Shown here piece after piece: positions 24,218 to 32,605 of a stretch of 64,000 nucleotides of DNA. The position numbers and the translations under genes were made by a program. Every line of letters starts with the position of its first letter. The stretch's first letter is position 1. Under the pieces are notes generated by a model. That model was not told the DNA's origin. It saw only the letters and a program-made list of their open reading frames with translations, and searched no databases. Origin of the DNA: Phormidesmis priestleyi BC1401 (GTDB lineage: Bacteria; Cyanobacteriota; Cyanobacteriia; Leptolyngbyales; Leptolyngbyaceae); assembly GCF_001650195.1 (NCBI RefSeq), contig NZ_LXYR01000009.1, forward strand, positions 1-64,000. The letters run 5' to 3'.

Positions 24218-25153
24218 CTATTTTAGGGGATGTCGTTGAAAGAACGTCCAGATTTCTTCACTGCCGTTAATCAGTGAGTTTGGTCCTGATCCGCCTCTCG
24301 GAAACAGATGTCCTACGCCTTTGAGGGTGACGAGTTCGACTTCTGATCCGGCTTGACAGTTGGGATGGCGATCGATATCTACCCGATCGTTCACGGCTCG
24401 TTTGATCCTGGATTTTGTACTGCATTGATTGCGCTGTTGCCAAAACTCGATCGAGGCTGGCACTGAGAGGATTTCTCCATAAGACAAACGACCTCCTTGC
24501 CAAGGCACTTTGCGATCGTCGGTGCCATTCGTCATCAGCATCGACACTGGACGCGATGCCTTGCAGTTGGTTTGCAGCGATGCGGGTAAGGTGGCAACCA
24601 CTGAGGCAAATGCTGCAATGCGACTGGAAGATTCACACGCCAAACGCTGCACCAAAAATCCACCATTCGAGACTCCCATTGCATAAATTCGTCGGGAGTC
24701 AACGGCTCGAATCTGAGTGAGATGATCGATTAGGGCAGAGACAAACCCGACATCATCGACCTGGCTGAATAGGGATTGGCTCAAATTCCAGCGACGATCG
24801 AGTCCGTCAGGGTAAACGACCAAAAATCCTTGCTGATCCGCGAGGTCATTCAGTCCGCTACTCGCTGCCAGATCTTTGCCCTGCGAGCCATAGCCGTGAA
24901 AGGCAATCACGATCGGAAGCGGACGATCAGACCGATAAGACTTTGGAGTGTGTAAGACGTAAGTTCGGGGTTGCCCTTTGTGCGTAAGGCTGCCAACCTC
25001 ATTGCCGGGACGTGCAGTCGATCGAGAAGGTTTAGAGACAGGAGTTAGAGACTGAAAGCCTTCTGCCGTAGCTTGATTGCGGCATCCAGTCGAGATGCCA
25101 ATCAACATCAACAGCAGAACCCATTGAGTCAGAGTTGTTTGAAATCGAATCAC
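24218..25153 (-). CDS. Poly(3-hydroxybutyrate) depolymerase-like (LpqC type) esterase lipoprotein
   Basis: 311 residues from GTG 25153. The N terminus has a signal sequence ending in a lipobox-like STGC, so the protein is probably lipid-anchored and periplasmic. The alpha/beta-hydrolase core begins with YVLHTPKSYRSDRPLPIVIA; the oxyanion region is FHGYGSQGKDL, the nucleophile elbow GVSNGGFL, an acidic residue lies in NGTDDRKVPW and the catalytic His in GVGHLFPRGG. This set is shared with polyhydroxyalkanoate depolymerases and feruloyl esterases, so the substrate is not certain. The ORF starts 4 bases after the dehydrogenase stop, in one operon with hisC. Confidence 0.82.
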   Translation of the reverse strand: MIRFQTTLTQWVLLLMLIGISTGCRNQATAEGFQSLTPVSKPSRSTARPGNEVGSLTHKGQPRTYVLHTPKSYRSDRPLPIVIAFHGYGSQGKDLAASSGLNDLADQQGFLVVYPDGLDRRWNLSQSLFSQVDDVGFVSALIDHLTQIRAVDSRRIYAMGVSNGGFLVQRLACESSSRIAAFASVVATLPASLQTNCKASRPVSMLMTNGTDDRKVPWQGGRLSYGEILSVPASIEFWQQRNQCSTKSRIKRAVNDRVDIDRHPNCQAGSEVELVTLKGVGHLFPRGGSGPNSLINGSEEIWTFFQRHPLK

Positions 25154-25157
25154 ACCG

Positions 25158-26051
25158 TTAACCTTGTTTTAAGCCTGCTTCTTCAGACGCACTCAGCGCT
25201 AACCCTGTCCAATCAAGGTCGCCTTTGCCATTTGCAACGGCTGCTAAGAGACGATCGTGCAGCAGACTCGCTAGCGGCATGGGCATCTGACTTTCTCGTG
25301 CGGTTTGCAGCGCTAGAGTGACATCTTTCAAACCCAATGAGAGCTTGAATCCAGCGGGTTCATATTGCTGCTGGGCAACCATTCGCCCATAGTTTTGATA
25401 GATCGGACAGGCGAATAACGTTTGACCGAATAACTGAGCAAGCTGTTCGCGATCGACCCCATTCTTTTCTGCCAGCGTGAATGCCTCTGCCATTGCCTCG
25501 ATCGCGCTAATAATCAAAAAATTTCCCGTTAACTTGACGACATTTGCAGACTCTGCTGCGTCTCCAAAATCAAACACGCCTTGCCCCAACTGGTCTAAAA
25601 CAGGTTTTACGCGCTCTTTTGCGGCTGCACTGCCAGAAAGAGCAATCCACAGTTTTCGAGCGGCGGCAGCATCGGGGCGACCAAACACGGGGGCAGCTAG
25701 ATAGTGAGAACCCTGGCGATCGTGCTGTTCGGCTAATTTCTTAGAGGTTGCCGGAGACACCGTACTCATCGATAAGTGAATGCCGTCTGCTCCTAATCGG
25801 TTGATAATACCGTTTTCGCCCATCACTACATCGTCTAGCGCCTGGTCATTTGCCAACATGGTGATCACTAATCCCCGTGACTCCACGACTTCTGCGGGCG
25901 TGTGGACAAGCTTGGCTCCTTTCGCAAGGAGTGGCTGTGCTTTTTCAGGCGATCGGTTATAAACCCGAAGCGAATAGCCCGAATCCAGCAAATTGGTTGC
26001 CATTGGCAATCCCATGTTTCCTAAACCGATAAAGCCAATGTGCTGATCCAT
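25158..26051 (-). CDS. NAD(P)-dependent beta-hydroxyacid dehydrogenase family oxidoreductase
   Basis: 297 residues of the 3-hydroxyisobutyrate/6-phosphogluconate-like family. The nucleotide-binding start is GFIGLGNMGLPMATNLLDSG (about 6-25); the substrate signature is LAAPVFGRPDAAAARKLWIA (about 116-135); the catalytic lysine is in ANVVKLTGNF. Relatives include succinic-semialdehyde/glyoxylate reductases and hydroxyisobutyrate dehydrogenases, so the reaction is a reversible oxidation of a small beta-hydroxy acid. R and the acid-binding residues suit many substrates. First gene of the operon with an esterase and hisC; the reason for this grouping is not apparent. Confidence 0.85.
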   Translation of the reverse strand: MDQHIGFIGLGNMGLPMATNLLDSGYSLRVYNRSPEKAQPLLAKGAKLVHTPAEVVESRGLVITMLANDQALDDVVMGENGIINRLGADGIHLSMSTVSPATSKKLAEQHDRQGSHYLAAPVFGRPDAAAARKLWIALSGSAAAKERVKPVLDQLGQGVFDFGDAAESANVVKLTGNFLIISAIEAMAEAFTLAEKNGVDREQLAQLFGQTLFACPIYQNYGRMVAQQQYEPAGFKLSLGLKDVTLALQTARESQMPMPLASLLHDRLLAAVANGKGDLDWTGLALSASEEAGLKQG

Positions 26052-26219
26052 GATTTATCTCTGGTGAAGTGGTTTAGGTCAATGCAGTGTTTACTCTTCA
26101 CTCAGTCTGACGGGTCGATCGATAGGAAAACTGTATCTCAAGGCAGGTTTCATCTGACTACCGAAACCTGAAGTCTGTGGAGAAAGATAAACTGAGAGAA
26201 AGACTAAGGACACACTCAA

Positions 26220-27278
26220 ATGGCGACGAGAGAAGAGATTCTGCAAACCTTCGACCCGAATGAGATCGGAGTCGATAACGGAAATTTGTTAGGGTTGCCC
26301 TTTGATTACGAGTCAGCCAACATCATTGTGATCGGTGTGCCGTGGGAGGTAACGGTTTCTTATCGAGCAGGCACCGCTGCCGCACCGCGCCGAATCTTGG
26401 ATGCTTCGCGCCAGCTAGATGTCTATGATTTTGACTATCCCGATGGTTGGAAGCAAGGCATTTTTATGGTCGAAATTGACGATCAGATTCAGCAAAAAAG
26501 TCAGGCGTTAAGACAAGACGCGACCCGAATTATTGAACAGATGGAACAGGGGCGACGAGTTGAAGATGATCCCGATTTAGTGCAGGTTTTACACACCCTT
26601 AATCAAGAATGTCAGACCGTGAATCAATGGCTATTTGACCAGACTCAAGCCGCCATGAATCAAGGCAAGCAGGTCGCAGTGATTGGCGGCGATCACAGTG
26701 TTCCGTTGGGTGCGATTCGAGCGATCGCCGATCGTTACCCCGACTTCGGAATTTTGCACATTGATGCTCATGCCGATTTGCGAGATGCCTATGAAGGGTT
26801 TGAGTTTTCTCACGCCTCGATTATGTTTAATGCGCTGAAACTGCCGCAACTATCTAAGCTCGTTCAGGTTGGCATTCGCGATATTTGTCACGACGAAATG
26901 ACCCTAATTCAATCCTCGAACGGGCGGGTGTCTACCTACTACGACCCGATGCTCAAGCAAAAACTCTACGCGGGTATTTCGTGGCTAGAGATGTGCAAAC
27001 AAATCGTCGCAGAATTGCCGCAGCACGTCTATATCAGTTTTGATATCGACGGACTTGACCCTAAACTTTGTCCCAACACAGGCACTCCAGTTCCGGGAGG
27101 TCTAGAGCTAGAGCAAACGATTTGTTTGTTTCGCGAGGTCGTTGAAAGTGGGCGGCAGATTGTTGGGTTTGACGTGGTTGAAGTGGGCGATGGCGAATGG
27201 GATGGCAATGTCGGGGCAAGAGCCGTCTATAAACTGTGCAATCTGATGGGATTGTCGAAGCGCAATCAGCCTGTTTGA
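26220..27278 (+). CDS. Arginase/agmatinase family ureohydrolase
   Basis: 352 residues with the binuclear-metal motifs: GGDHSVPLG (about 155-163), ILHIDAHADLRDAYEG (about 177-192) and YISFDIDGLDP (about 272-282), giving the conserved His and Asp ligands. The N-terminal TVSYRAGTAAAPRRILDASR is also typical. The family covers arginase, agmatinase, guanidinobutyrase and, in cyanobacteria, a nickel-dependent guanidine hydrolase (Sll1077 of Synechocystis). The GVPWEVTVSYRAGT segment does not by itself separate these. No hypA/hypB-type nickel chaperone gene and no urease or transporter gene is adjacent. An insertion of about 50 residues (QQKSQALRQDATRIIEQMEQ) between the first strand and GGDH is longer than in classical agmatinases. 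Confidence 0.85.
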   Translation: MATREEILQTFDPNEIGVDNGNLLGLPFDYESANIIVIGVPWEVTVSYRAGTAAAPRRILDASRQLDVYDFDYPDGWKQGIFMVEIDDQIQQKSQALRQDATRIIEQMEQGRRVEDDPDLVQVLHTLNQECQTVNQWLFDQTQAAMNQGKQVAVIGGDHSVPLGAIRAIADRYPDFGILHIDAHADLRDAYEGFEFSHASIMFNALKLPQLSKLVQVGIRDICHDEMTLIQSSNGRVSTYYDPMLKQKLYAGISWLEMCKQIVAELPQHVYISFDIDGLDPKLCPNTGTPVPGGLELEQTICLFREVVESGRQIVGFDVVEVGDGEWDGNVGARAVYKLCNLMGLSKRNQPV

Positions 27279-27377
27279 CAATCGCTACTTTGAGTTTTAA
27301 ATTCCTTTGGAGCCAAGCAGCAAAAATCAAATCTGTGATAGTATCTTGTTGTAACGGAATGTTAAGGAAAGTAAATC

Positions 27378-27578
27378 ATGCAGTCCAACAAAACGACCAG
27401 TCCTGCTTCTACCACGAACGAATATAACGGGGTCGATCGCAATGCGTTCCTCTTTGGTTTCAAGCCTCAAGCCGAACTGTGGAACGGGCGTTTAGCCATG
27501 ATTGGGTTTGTTGCCTACTTGCTTTGGGATCTTGCAGGCTTCAGCGTTCTGCGTGATGTTTTGAATCTGATCAAGTAA
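27378..27578 (+). CDS. High-light-inducible protein (Hlip, one-helix CAB/ELIP family)
   Basis: 66 residues with the chlorophyll-binding motif AELWNGRLAMIGFVAYLL (about 31-48), one membrane helix carrying the E, N and R ligands of the ELIP/CAB family. The N-terminal 30 residues are polar. Hlips bind chlorophyll and carotenoid and protect photosystem II assembly and chlorophyll synthesis under high light or nutrient stress. Expression is normally induced by stress; I see no clear HLR1 site upstream, only AAGGA 8 bases before the ATG. The gene sits 100 bases after the arginase-family gene. Confidence 0.93.
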   Translation: MQSNKTTSPASTTNEYNGVDRNAFLFGFKPQAELWNGRLAMIGFVAYLLWDLAGFSVLRDVLNLIK

Positions 27579-27655
27579 TTAGATGGCTTGAGCCAATTAC
27601 CTTGATTGGTTTACAGGTGTCTGAAGCCGCACTTCGCAGCAATTCTGTCGAGCGT

Positions 27656-29917
27656 TCATGCGTGAACCAGGGCTGGAACCCGCTTAAATGAGGGCGTGCC
27701 CGATCGAGTCTCAACGTTTGCTTTGAAGATCACATTCACCTCTGGATAAAACATTACGGCGGCTCCGGGACGCACGGCACCATAGATGACTTCGACCTGC
27801 TCTAGCTTGCCAGCATCCCCTTGTACGGTCACACGCTGATGTTCGCTCAAGTCCGCGATTTCTGCGTCCGACCGATTCATCAAAATACAGTTTCGGTGAG
27901 GCATCCCTCGATATTTGTCGTCAATTTTATAAACGACGGTGTTGTGTTGAGAATAGCTGCGACCTGTCATAATCGCGACCACAATTCCCTTCGGATTTGA
28001 TTTGTTAAATGATTGTGCGTCGGGTAACGTCAACGTTGGTAGTGGCGTTGTAACCAGTGAGGCTTTCCCCGATGGGGTTGAGAATTTAGGCTCAGTGAGA
28101 ATGCGTCCTGCGATCGTGAATTCTTCTTTAGTCTCGTCGATCGTTCCAAGTTTCTCGTATCCGGGAACCGTCTCGGATATTAGCTTTCGGACAAACTTTG
28201 GATCGCGCAGTTTACGCCAGTCTACTGGATATTCGCCGTGGATTCGGTGAGCTAGCTCGGTCAAAAACTCGACTTCAGCAATCAAGTCTGCGTCTTTGAG
28301 ATGCGTCTCGCCCTCGTCACTCAATCGCACAAAGTTATTGCCCGATTCGGTCGTCGTTTTGTAGGGATTCTCAAATCGATTTCGCACCGGAAGCACGATC
28401 GTCGTCTGTTTGGCGAGTCCGTGAAAATGTCCAATGTTTGGCTTGGTTGCTAGATAGATAATGGTGTCGATTTTGCTCAGCGATCGCTTTGCCTGAGTCG
28501 AGTCAGGATTTGCACCATACAAGTTGCCACCCAAGCAGATTAATGTGTCTACTTTGTCTTGGTCAGCCGCTTCGATTAGATCACGAGTGTCGTATCCCTT
28601 CACTTCACTCAGGGGATGTCCTAATAATCTCTCTAATGCGTCTTGCAGACCTTTTTTAAGGGTTTGAGTCGTCACGCCCATCGAGCCAAAGCCCTGGACG
28701 TTTGAATGCCCTCTCACAGGCATCACTCCTGCGCCTTCTCTGCCGATGTTGCCAGTAATCAGCGCAGTGTTGCAAAGACTAAAGACGTTATCGACTCCAT
28801 TTTCGTGCTGAGTGATTCCCATTGCCCACCCAAACACGACTCCTTTCGCGTTGCCGATAATGGTCGCGGCTGCTTCGATTTCGGGTTGAGAAACTCCACA
28901 GGTTGAAGTGATGGTGTCCCAACTCGTCGATCGAGCTTCTTCAACCACGGCTTCCCAGCCTTCGGTGTGAGCTGTGAGAAATTCTGTCTTGATCAATCCC
29001 CGATCGATTAACGATTTTTGGATGCCCACAAACAACGCTACATCGCTACCTGGAATCGGCTGCAAATACAGTGAAGAAATATCCGATCCAGGAATTAAAG
29101 ATTTGACTGGAAACGCTGGCGAGCCAAACTTAACCAATCCAATCTCCATCATGGGATTGATTACAATCACTTTGCCGCCGCGATCGCGCAGTTTAATCAA
29201 TTCATTCATCAATCGCGGATGGTTGTAAGCAGAATTTGCACCCGCTAAAACCACACAATCGGACTGCTTAAGACTCTCTAAACTCACCACCGATGTGTTT
29301 GTCCCAAACATCTGTTTGAGGGCAAACGTTGAAGGGGCGTGACACAAATCAGAGCAGTCAGCCAGATTATTAGAACCCAGCGATCGCATCATCAATTGCA
29401 GTAAAAAAGCCGCCTCATTCGACGATCGACCTGAACTATAGGACGCAACCCGATCAGGTGATTTGCGAAACGCCTTTTCCGCAATCTCATAGACTTCTTG
29501 CCAGGAGATGCGCTCATAGTGCGACGTGCCCGCTCTCAAGATCATCGGAAAACTCAGCCGTCCCAGGCGATCGGCTTCGAGTGAAGTGAGTTGCTGAAGC
29601 GCCTGAACGCTGCGCTGTTGAAACACTTCTGCCGGAACTGCTGGCTTGATTTCTGCTGAGATTGCCTCAACGCTTTTCATACAGCGCTGAAGCTTTTCGC
29701 CAGTCTCGTTGGTAAAGCCTCCTTTCTGCCCCCCAGTGCCCCAAGAGCAAGACAGACAGGCACTTTTGTGAAGCAGAGTTTCCCAAAGTTTTGCACCTTC
29801 AGGTGAGAGCGTGTGTTCTGCCCAATATTCGATCACAGGCAAACCGCCGCCGATCGCGGGTGTCTCCTCATTTTTGTCATGAAAGGGAGGAACGGGCTGG
29901 AGATTCTGACTATCCAT
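27656..29917 (-). CDS. FdhF/YdeP-family molybdopterin oxidoreductase
   Basis: 753 residues. The catalytic subunit fold of the DMSO-reductase family: SCLSCSWGTGGQKGGF near residue 53 is the cysteine region seen in YdeP-type proteins instead of the usual four-cysteine 4Fe-4S motif. Molybdopterin contacts are in VASYSSGRSSNEAAFLLQLM (about 157-176), GREGAGVMPVRGHSNVQGFG, and the C-terminal MTGRSYSQHNTVVYK and HRNCILMNRSDAEI parts. YdeP-type enzymes contribute to acid resistance in E. coli, and their reaction is unknown. No accessory iron-sulphur or membrane subunit is nearby. It diverges from the PIN-PhoH gene, sharing a 180-bp region. Confidence 0.88.
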   Translation of the reverse strand: MDSQNLQPVPPFHDKNEETPAIGGGLPVIEYWAEHTLSPEGAKLWETLLHKSACLSCSWGTGGQKGGFTNETGEKLQRCMKSVEAISAEIKPAVPAEVFQQRSVQALQQLTSLEADRLGRLSFPMILRAGTSHYERISWQEVYEIAEKAFRKSPDRVASYSSGRSSNEAAFLLQLMMRSLGSNNLADCSDLCHAPSTFALKQMFGTNTSVVSLESLKQSDCVVLAGANSAYNHPRLMNELIKLRDRGGKVIVINPMMEIGLVKFGSPAFPVKSLIPGSDISSLYLQPIPGSDVALFVGIQKSLIDRGLIKTEFLTAHTEGWEAVVEEARSTSWDTITSTCGVSQPEIEAAATIIGNAKGVVFGWAMGITQHENGVDNVFSLCNTALITGNIGREGAGVMPVRGHSNVQGFGSMGVTTQTLKKGLQDALERLLGHPLSEVKGYDTRDLIEAADQDKVDTLICLGGNLYGANPDSTQAKRSLSKIDTIIYLATKPNIGHFHGLAKQTTIVLPVRNRFENPYKTTTESGNNFVRLSDEGETHLKDADLIAEVEFLTELAHRIHGEYPVDWRKLRDPKFVRKLISETVPGYEKLGTIDETKEEFTIAGRILTEPKFSTPSGKASLVTTPLPTLTLPDAQSFNKSNPKGIVVAIMTGRSYSQHNTVVYKIDDKYRGMPHRNCILMNRSDAEIADLSEHQRVTVQGDAGKLEQVEVIYGAVRPGAAVMFYPEVNVIFKANVETRSGTPSFKRVPALVHA

Positions 29918-30097
29918 GCTTTTGAATGGTGATATTCTTTACCAAACCTACTCGAAATAGAGAGATTTTGGAATGGGTCGACCGAGAGATTCAGCACACA
30001 ACCTTGAGAAACTTGTGAAGAAATCAAAATCGCGACCCTCAGACCGATGTAGGATGATGAATCACTCCAAAAACTCTCTACGATCGCCCAATCCTTC

Positions 30098-31423
30098 ATG
30101 AAGAAAACGTTCGTTCTCGATACCAATGTCCTGCTGCACGACCCATCTGCGATGCTGCGGTTTGAGGACAACGATGTAGTGCTGCCTATTACGATTATCG
30201 AAGAACTCGATCGCTTCAAAAAACAACCCGAAATCACAGGACGAAATGCTCGTCAGGTTTCTCGAATGTTGGATGATCTGAGAAGCAAGGGGCGTTTGAC
30301 CGAAGGCATTTCAATCAACGAAGGCGGCTCTTTGCAGGTCGCGCTGTGCCATCGAGAAACCCTGCTAGAACTTCCGCCAGAATTAGAAGGGGACAAAGCC
30401 GATAACGCCATTCTTGCCGTCTCTCTAGAGCTAAAGCGGCAGTGTAACTCCCCTGTTGTGTTGGTCAGCAAAGATATTAATTTGCGGATCAAAGCCGACG
30501 CGCTGGGGCTAACGGCTGAAGATTATAAAACCGATAAAGTCGATGTCGATGATCTTTATGTCGGCATGGACATCATCGTGGTCAGCCCAGACGACATCGA
30601 TCGCTTGTTTAGATTTGGCGGAGTCACCGTCGAGGGCGATTTCTTTCCAAACCAAGGGCTGACGCTGATTGATGAATCAAACCCCAATCACACCGCATTA
30701 GGCATCGTCGAAGGAACCAGTGGCAAAGTAGTTCCGATTACCAAACTGTCTCGCAGTGGGGTGTCTCGCATCAGCCCTCGCAACCGTGAGCAGAGTTTTG
30801 CACTCGATTTGCTGCTGCGAGATTCGGTTTCGCTGGTAACGTTGGTGGGCAAAGCCGGAACGGGAAAAACGCTGTTAGCGATCGCCGCAGGTCTGCAAAA
30901 AGTTGCGGATGAGCGGCTTTACAGTCGATTGTTAATCTCCCGCCCCGTTGTGCCAATGGGTAAAGATTTGGGCTTTTTGCCCGGTGATGTCAACGAAAAA
31001 TTGACTCCCTGGATGCAGCCGCTTTATGACAATTTCGATCTGATTTTGGGCACTCAAGATTCGACAGGCAGACCCGATCACTGGCGGCATGGTCACGAGG
31101 AACTGATCGAGCGTGGCTTGCTCCAAATTGAGCCACTCACCTACATTCGCGGACGCACCATTCCCAAGCAGTTCTTAATCGTCGATGAAGCCCAAAACCT
31201 TACGCCTCACGAGGTTAAAACGATTCTCACCCGCGCAGGTGAAGGCACCAAAGTTGTGTTGACAGGCGACCCTGATCAGATTGACAACCCCTACGTCGAT
31301 GCGGCTAGCAACGGACTCACCTATGTTGTAGAGCGCTTCAAGAATGAGCCGTTAGCAGGTCACATTTCGTTACTTAAAGGAGAGCGATCGGGGTTAGCCG
31401 ATCGCGCCGCTGCTCTCCTCTAA
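30098..31423 (+). CDS. PIN-PhoH fusion protein (PhoH family ATPase)
   Basis: 441 residues. An N-terminal PIN domain (about 1-135) has the metal-binding acidic residues in FVLDTNVLLHD, IEELDRFKK and GDKADNAILA. The C-terminal PhoH ATPase has Walker A VGKAGTGKTLLAI (about 249-261), a Walker B with LIVDEAQNLTPHE, and VVLTGDPDQIDNPYVDAASN. PIN-PhoH (PhoH2) proteins act as ATP-driven RNA helicases with RNase activity; in some bacteria they lie in toxin-antitoxin-like operons, but no small antitoxin gene is present here. It converges with psaL, with 5 bases between stop codons. Confidence 0.9.
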   Translation: MKKTFVLDTNVLLHDPSAMLRFEDNDVVLPITIIEELDRFKKQPEITGRNARQVSRMLDDLRSKGRLTEGISINEGGSLQVALCHRETLLELPPELEGDKADNAILAVSLELKRQCNSPVVLVSKDINLRIKADALGLTAEDYKTDKVDVDDLYVGMDIIVVSPDDIDRLFRFGGVTVEGDFFPNQGLTLIDESNPNHTALGIVEGTSGKVVPITKLSRSGVSRISPRNREQSFALDLLLRDSVSLVTLVGKAGTGKTLLAIAAGLQKVADERLYSRLLISRPVVPMGKDLGFLPGDVNEKLTPWMQPLYDNFDLILGTQDSTGRPDHWRHGHEELIERGLLQIEPLTYIRGRTIPKQFLIVDEAQNLTPHEVKTILTRAGEGTKVVLTGDPDQIDNPYVDAASNGLTYVVERFKNEPLAGHISLLKGERSGLADRAAALL

Positions 31424-31428
31424 AAATC

Positions 31429-31953
31429 TTACAATCCCGTCACGAAGTTCTTAAACAGTGAGATGTTGGTTAACAGGAAGTAAGCCAACGCTGCGCCGCC
31501 TACGCCCCCGATCAAAAATCCCCCTGCATACTCGTTCCAGCCATGCTCTGATTTAAACGCGTCTGGAGGATTAGGAGTCGTGATCGTCGTCGTTGGCTGA
31601 GGCGGGTTGGTGCCCGCGTAGAGAGAAATAGCAAGGGTCGAGATAATCAATAGCCCGATCGTCGCCAACAGCCCCGCCAAGTTGGCAATATCGGTGTCTC
31701 TCAGCGGACCCAGTTTAGCGAAGGGTCCTAAGATCCAATAGCCGTGAGCGATGCCCACTTCTAACCCACGACGGAGAGGAGACAACCCCGATCGATAGGC
31801 AGGAAGACTATTAATATAGGCTTTGACCAAGGGCGAAGAATTAATCGGAGTCGCTAAATTGCCGTTTTGAATATCATAGGCTGCGAAGACAACCTCCTTA
31901 TTTCGGGGGTCTCTAGGATCGTTATTTGCCTCTGGGTGTCTAAGGACTTGCAT
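31429..31953 (-). CDS. psaL: Photosystem I reaction centre subunit XI
   Basis: 174 residues. PsaL links monomers into the photosystem I trimer. Visible are the N-terminal EVVFAAYDIQNGNLATPINSS region, LVKAYINSLPAYRSGLSPLR (about 42-61), EVGIAHGYWILGPFAKLGPL (about 66-85), then two membrane helices with GLLATIGLLIISTLAISLYAG and FLIGGVGGAALAYFLL. Length is normal for cyanobacterial PsaL. A ribosome site GAGGAAAC lies 8 bases before the ATG. PsaI, which often accompanies PsaL, was not found next to it. Confidence 0.97.
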   Translation of the reverse strand: MQVLRHPEANNDPRDPRNKEVVFAAYDIQNGNLATPINSSPLVKAYINSLPAYRSGLSPLRRGLEVGIAHGYWILGPFAKLGPLRDTDIANLAGLLATIGLLIISTLAISLYAGTNPPQPTTTITTPNPPDAFKSEHGWNEYAGGFLIGGVGGAALAYFLLTNISLFKNFVTGL

Positions 31954-32249
31954 AAAAAAGTTTCCTCATATTGATAGTGATTGGTCAATTTTACGAGGAT
32001 GAAATCCGCACTTCATCGCCCCAAAGATATAGGCTTGATAGCTACTCTGTTCTAGAAATCTTATCCGTAAAGTAGATTACATCTTAATCGTGAGATCTAT
32101 GAGACGCTATTGAGATCAAAATCTAGTTTCTTTATGAACATTTAAGATTCCTTGCAGATTAGGAACGATCGCTATGATTTCCTTTACGCTATGGAAAGAT
32201 TTTTATAAGTCCATAACCGTTCTATATGCACTTAGGGTTTTCAACGGAT

Positions 32250-32543
32250 ATGAATCTACCACCTATTTATCTGCGTTCCTTGTTTTTGACCAGCCTAGTT
32301 AGCTTTCTCACCCCTCTCTTATTGGTGGGTAGCGCGATCGCGGGGCTGATAGTAATGGGTCTCATTCCAGGGCTTGATGGGTTTAGCCAATGGTCGTCGG
32401 GGTCAATTTTGTCGTTTTTGCAAACGTTTGGGAGCGGCAAAGCGCTAGAAGGGTCGCTTGTCATTGGCGGTGCCTGTGGGATGGTCGGCGCTTTGTTTGA
32501 CACGTATATCTTTTATCGCTACAGCAGCTTTCGTCGAGATTAG
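32250..32543 (+). CDS. Small conserved membrane protein
   Basis: 97 residues from ATG 32250 (MNLPPIYLRSLFLTSLVSFL), or 105 from ATG 32226. Two hydrophobic stretches at about 12-38 and 63-85 are probable membrane helices, with the second followed by DTYIFYRYSSFRRD, a basic cytoplasmic end. The NLPPIYLRSLFL start has the look of conserved cyanobacterial membrane proteins, so the internal ATG was preferred. Not recognised as a named family. It lies 60 bases before the M16 peptidase pair and could share their transcript. Confidence 0.6.
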   Translation: MNLPPIYLRSLFLTSLVSFLTPLLLVGSAIAGLIVMGLIPGLDGFSQWSSGSILSFLQTFGSGKALEGSLVIGGACGMVGALFDTYIFYRYSSFRRD

Positions 32544-32605
32544 TCCACTTGTTATAAACCTGCCAAAACTCACTATCCTGAGAAGAGTGCTAAGTATGCG
32601 CTTTT

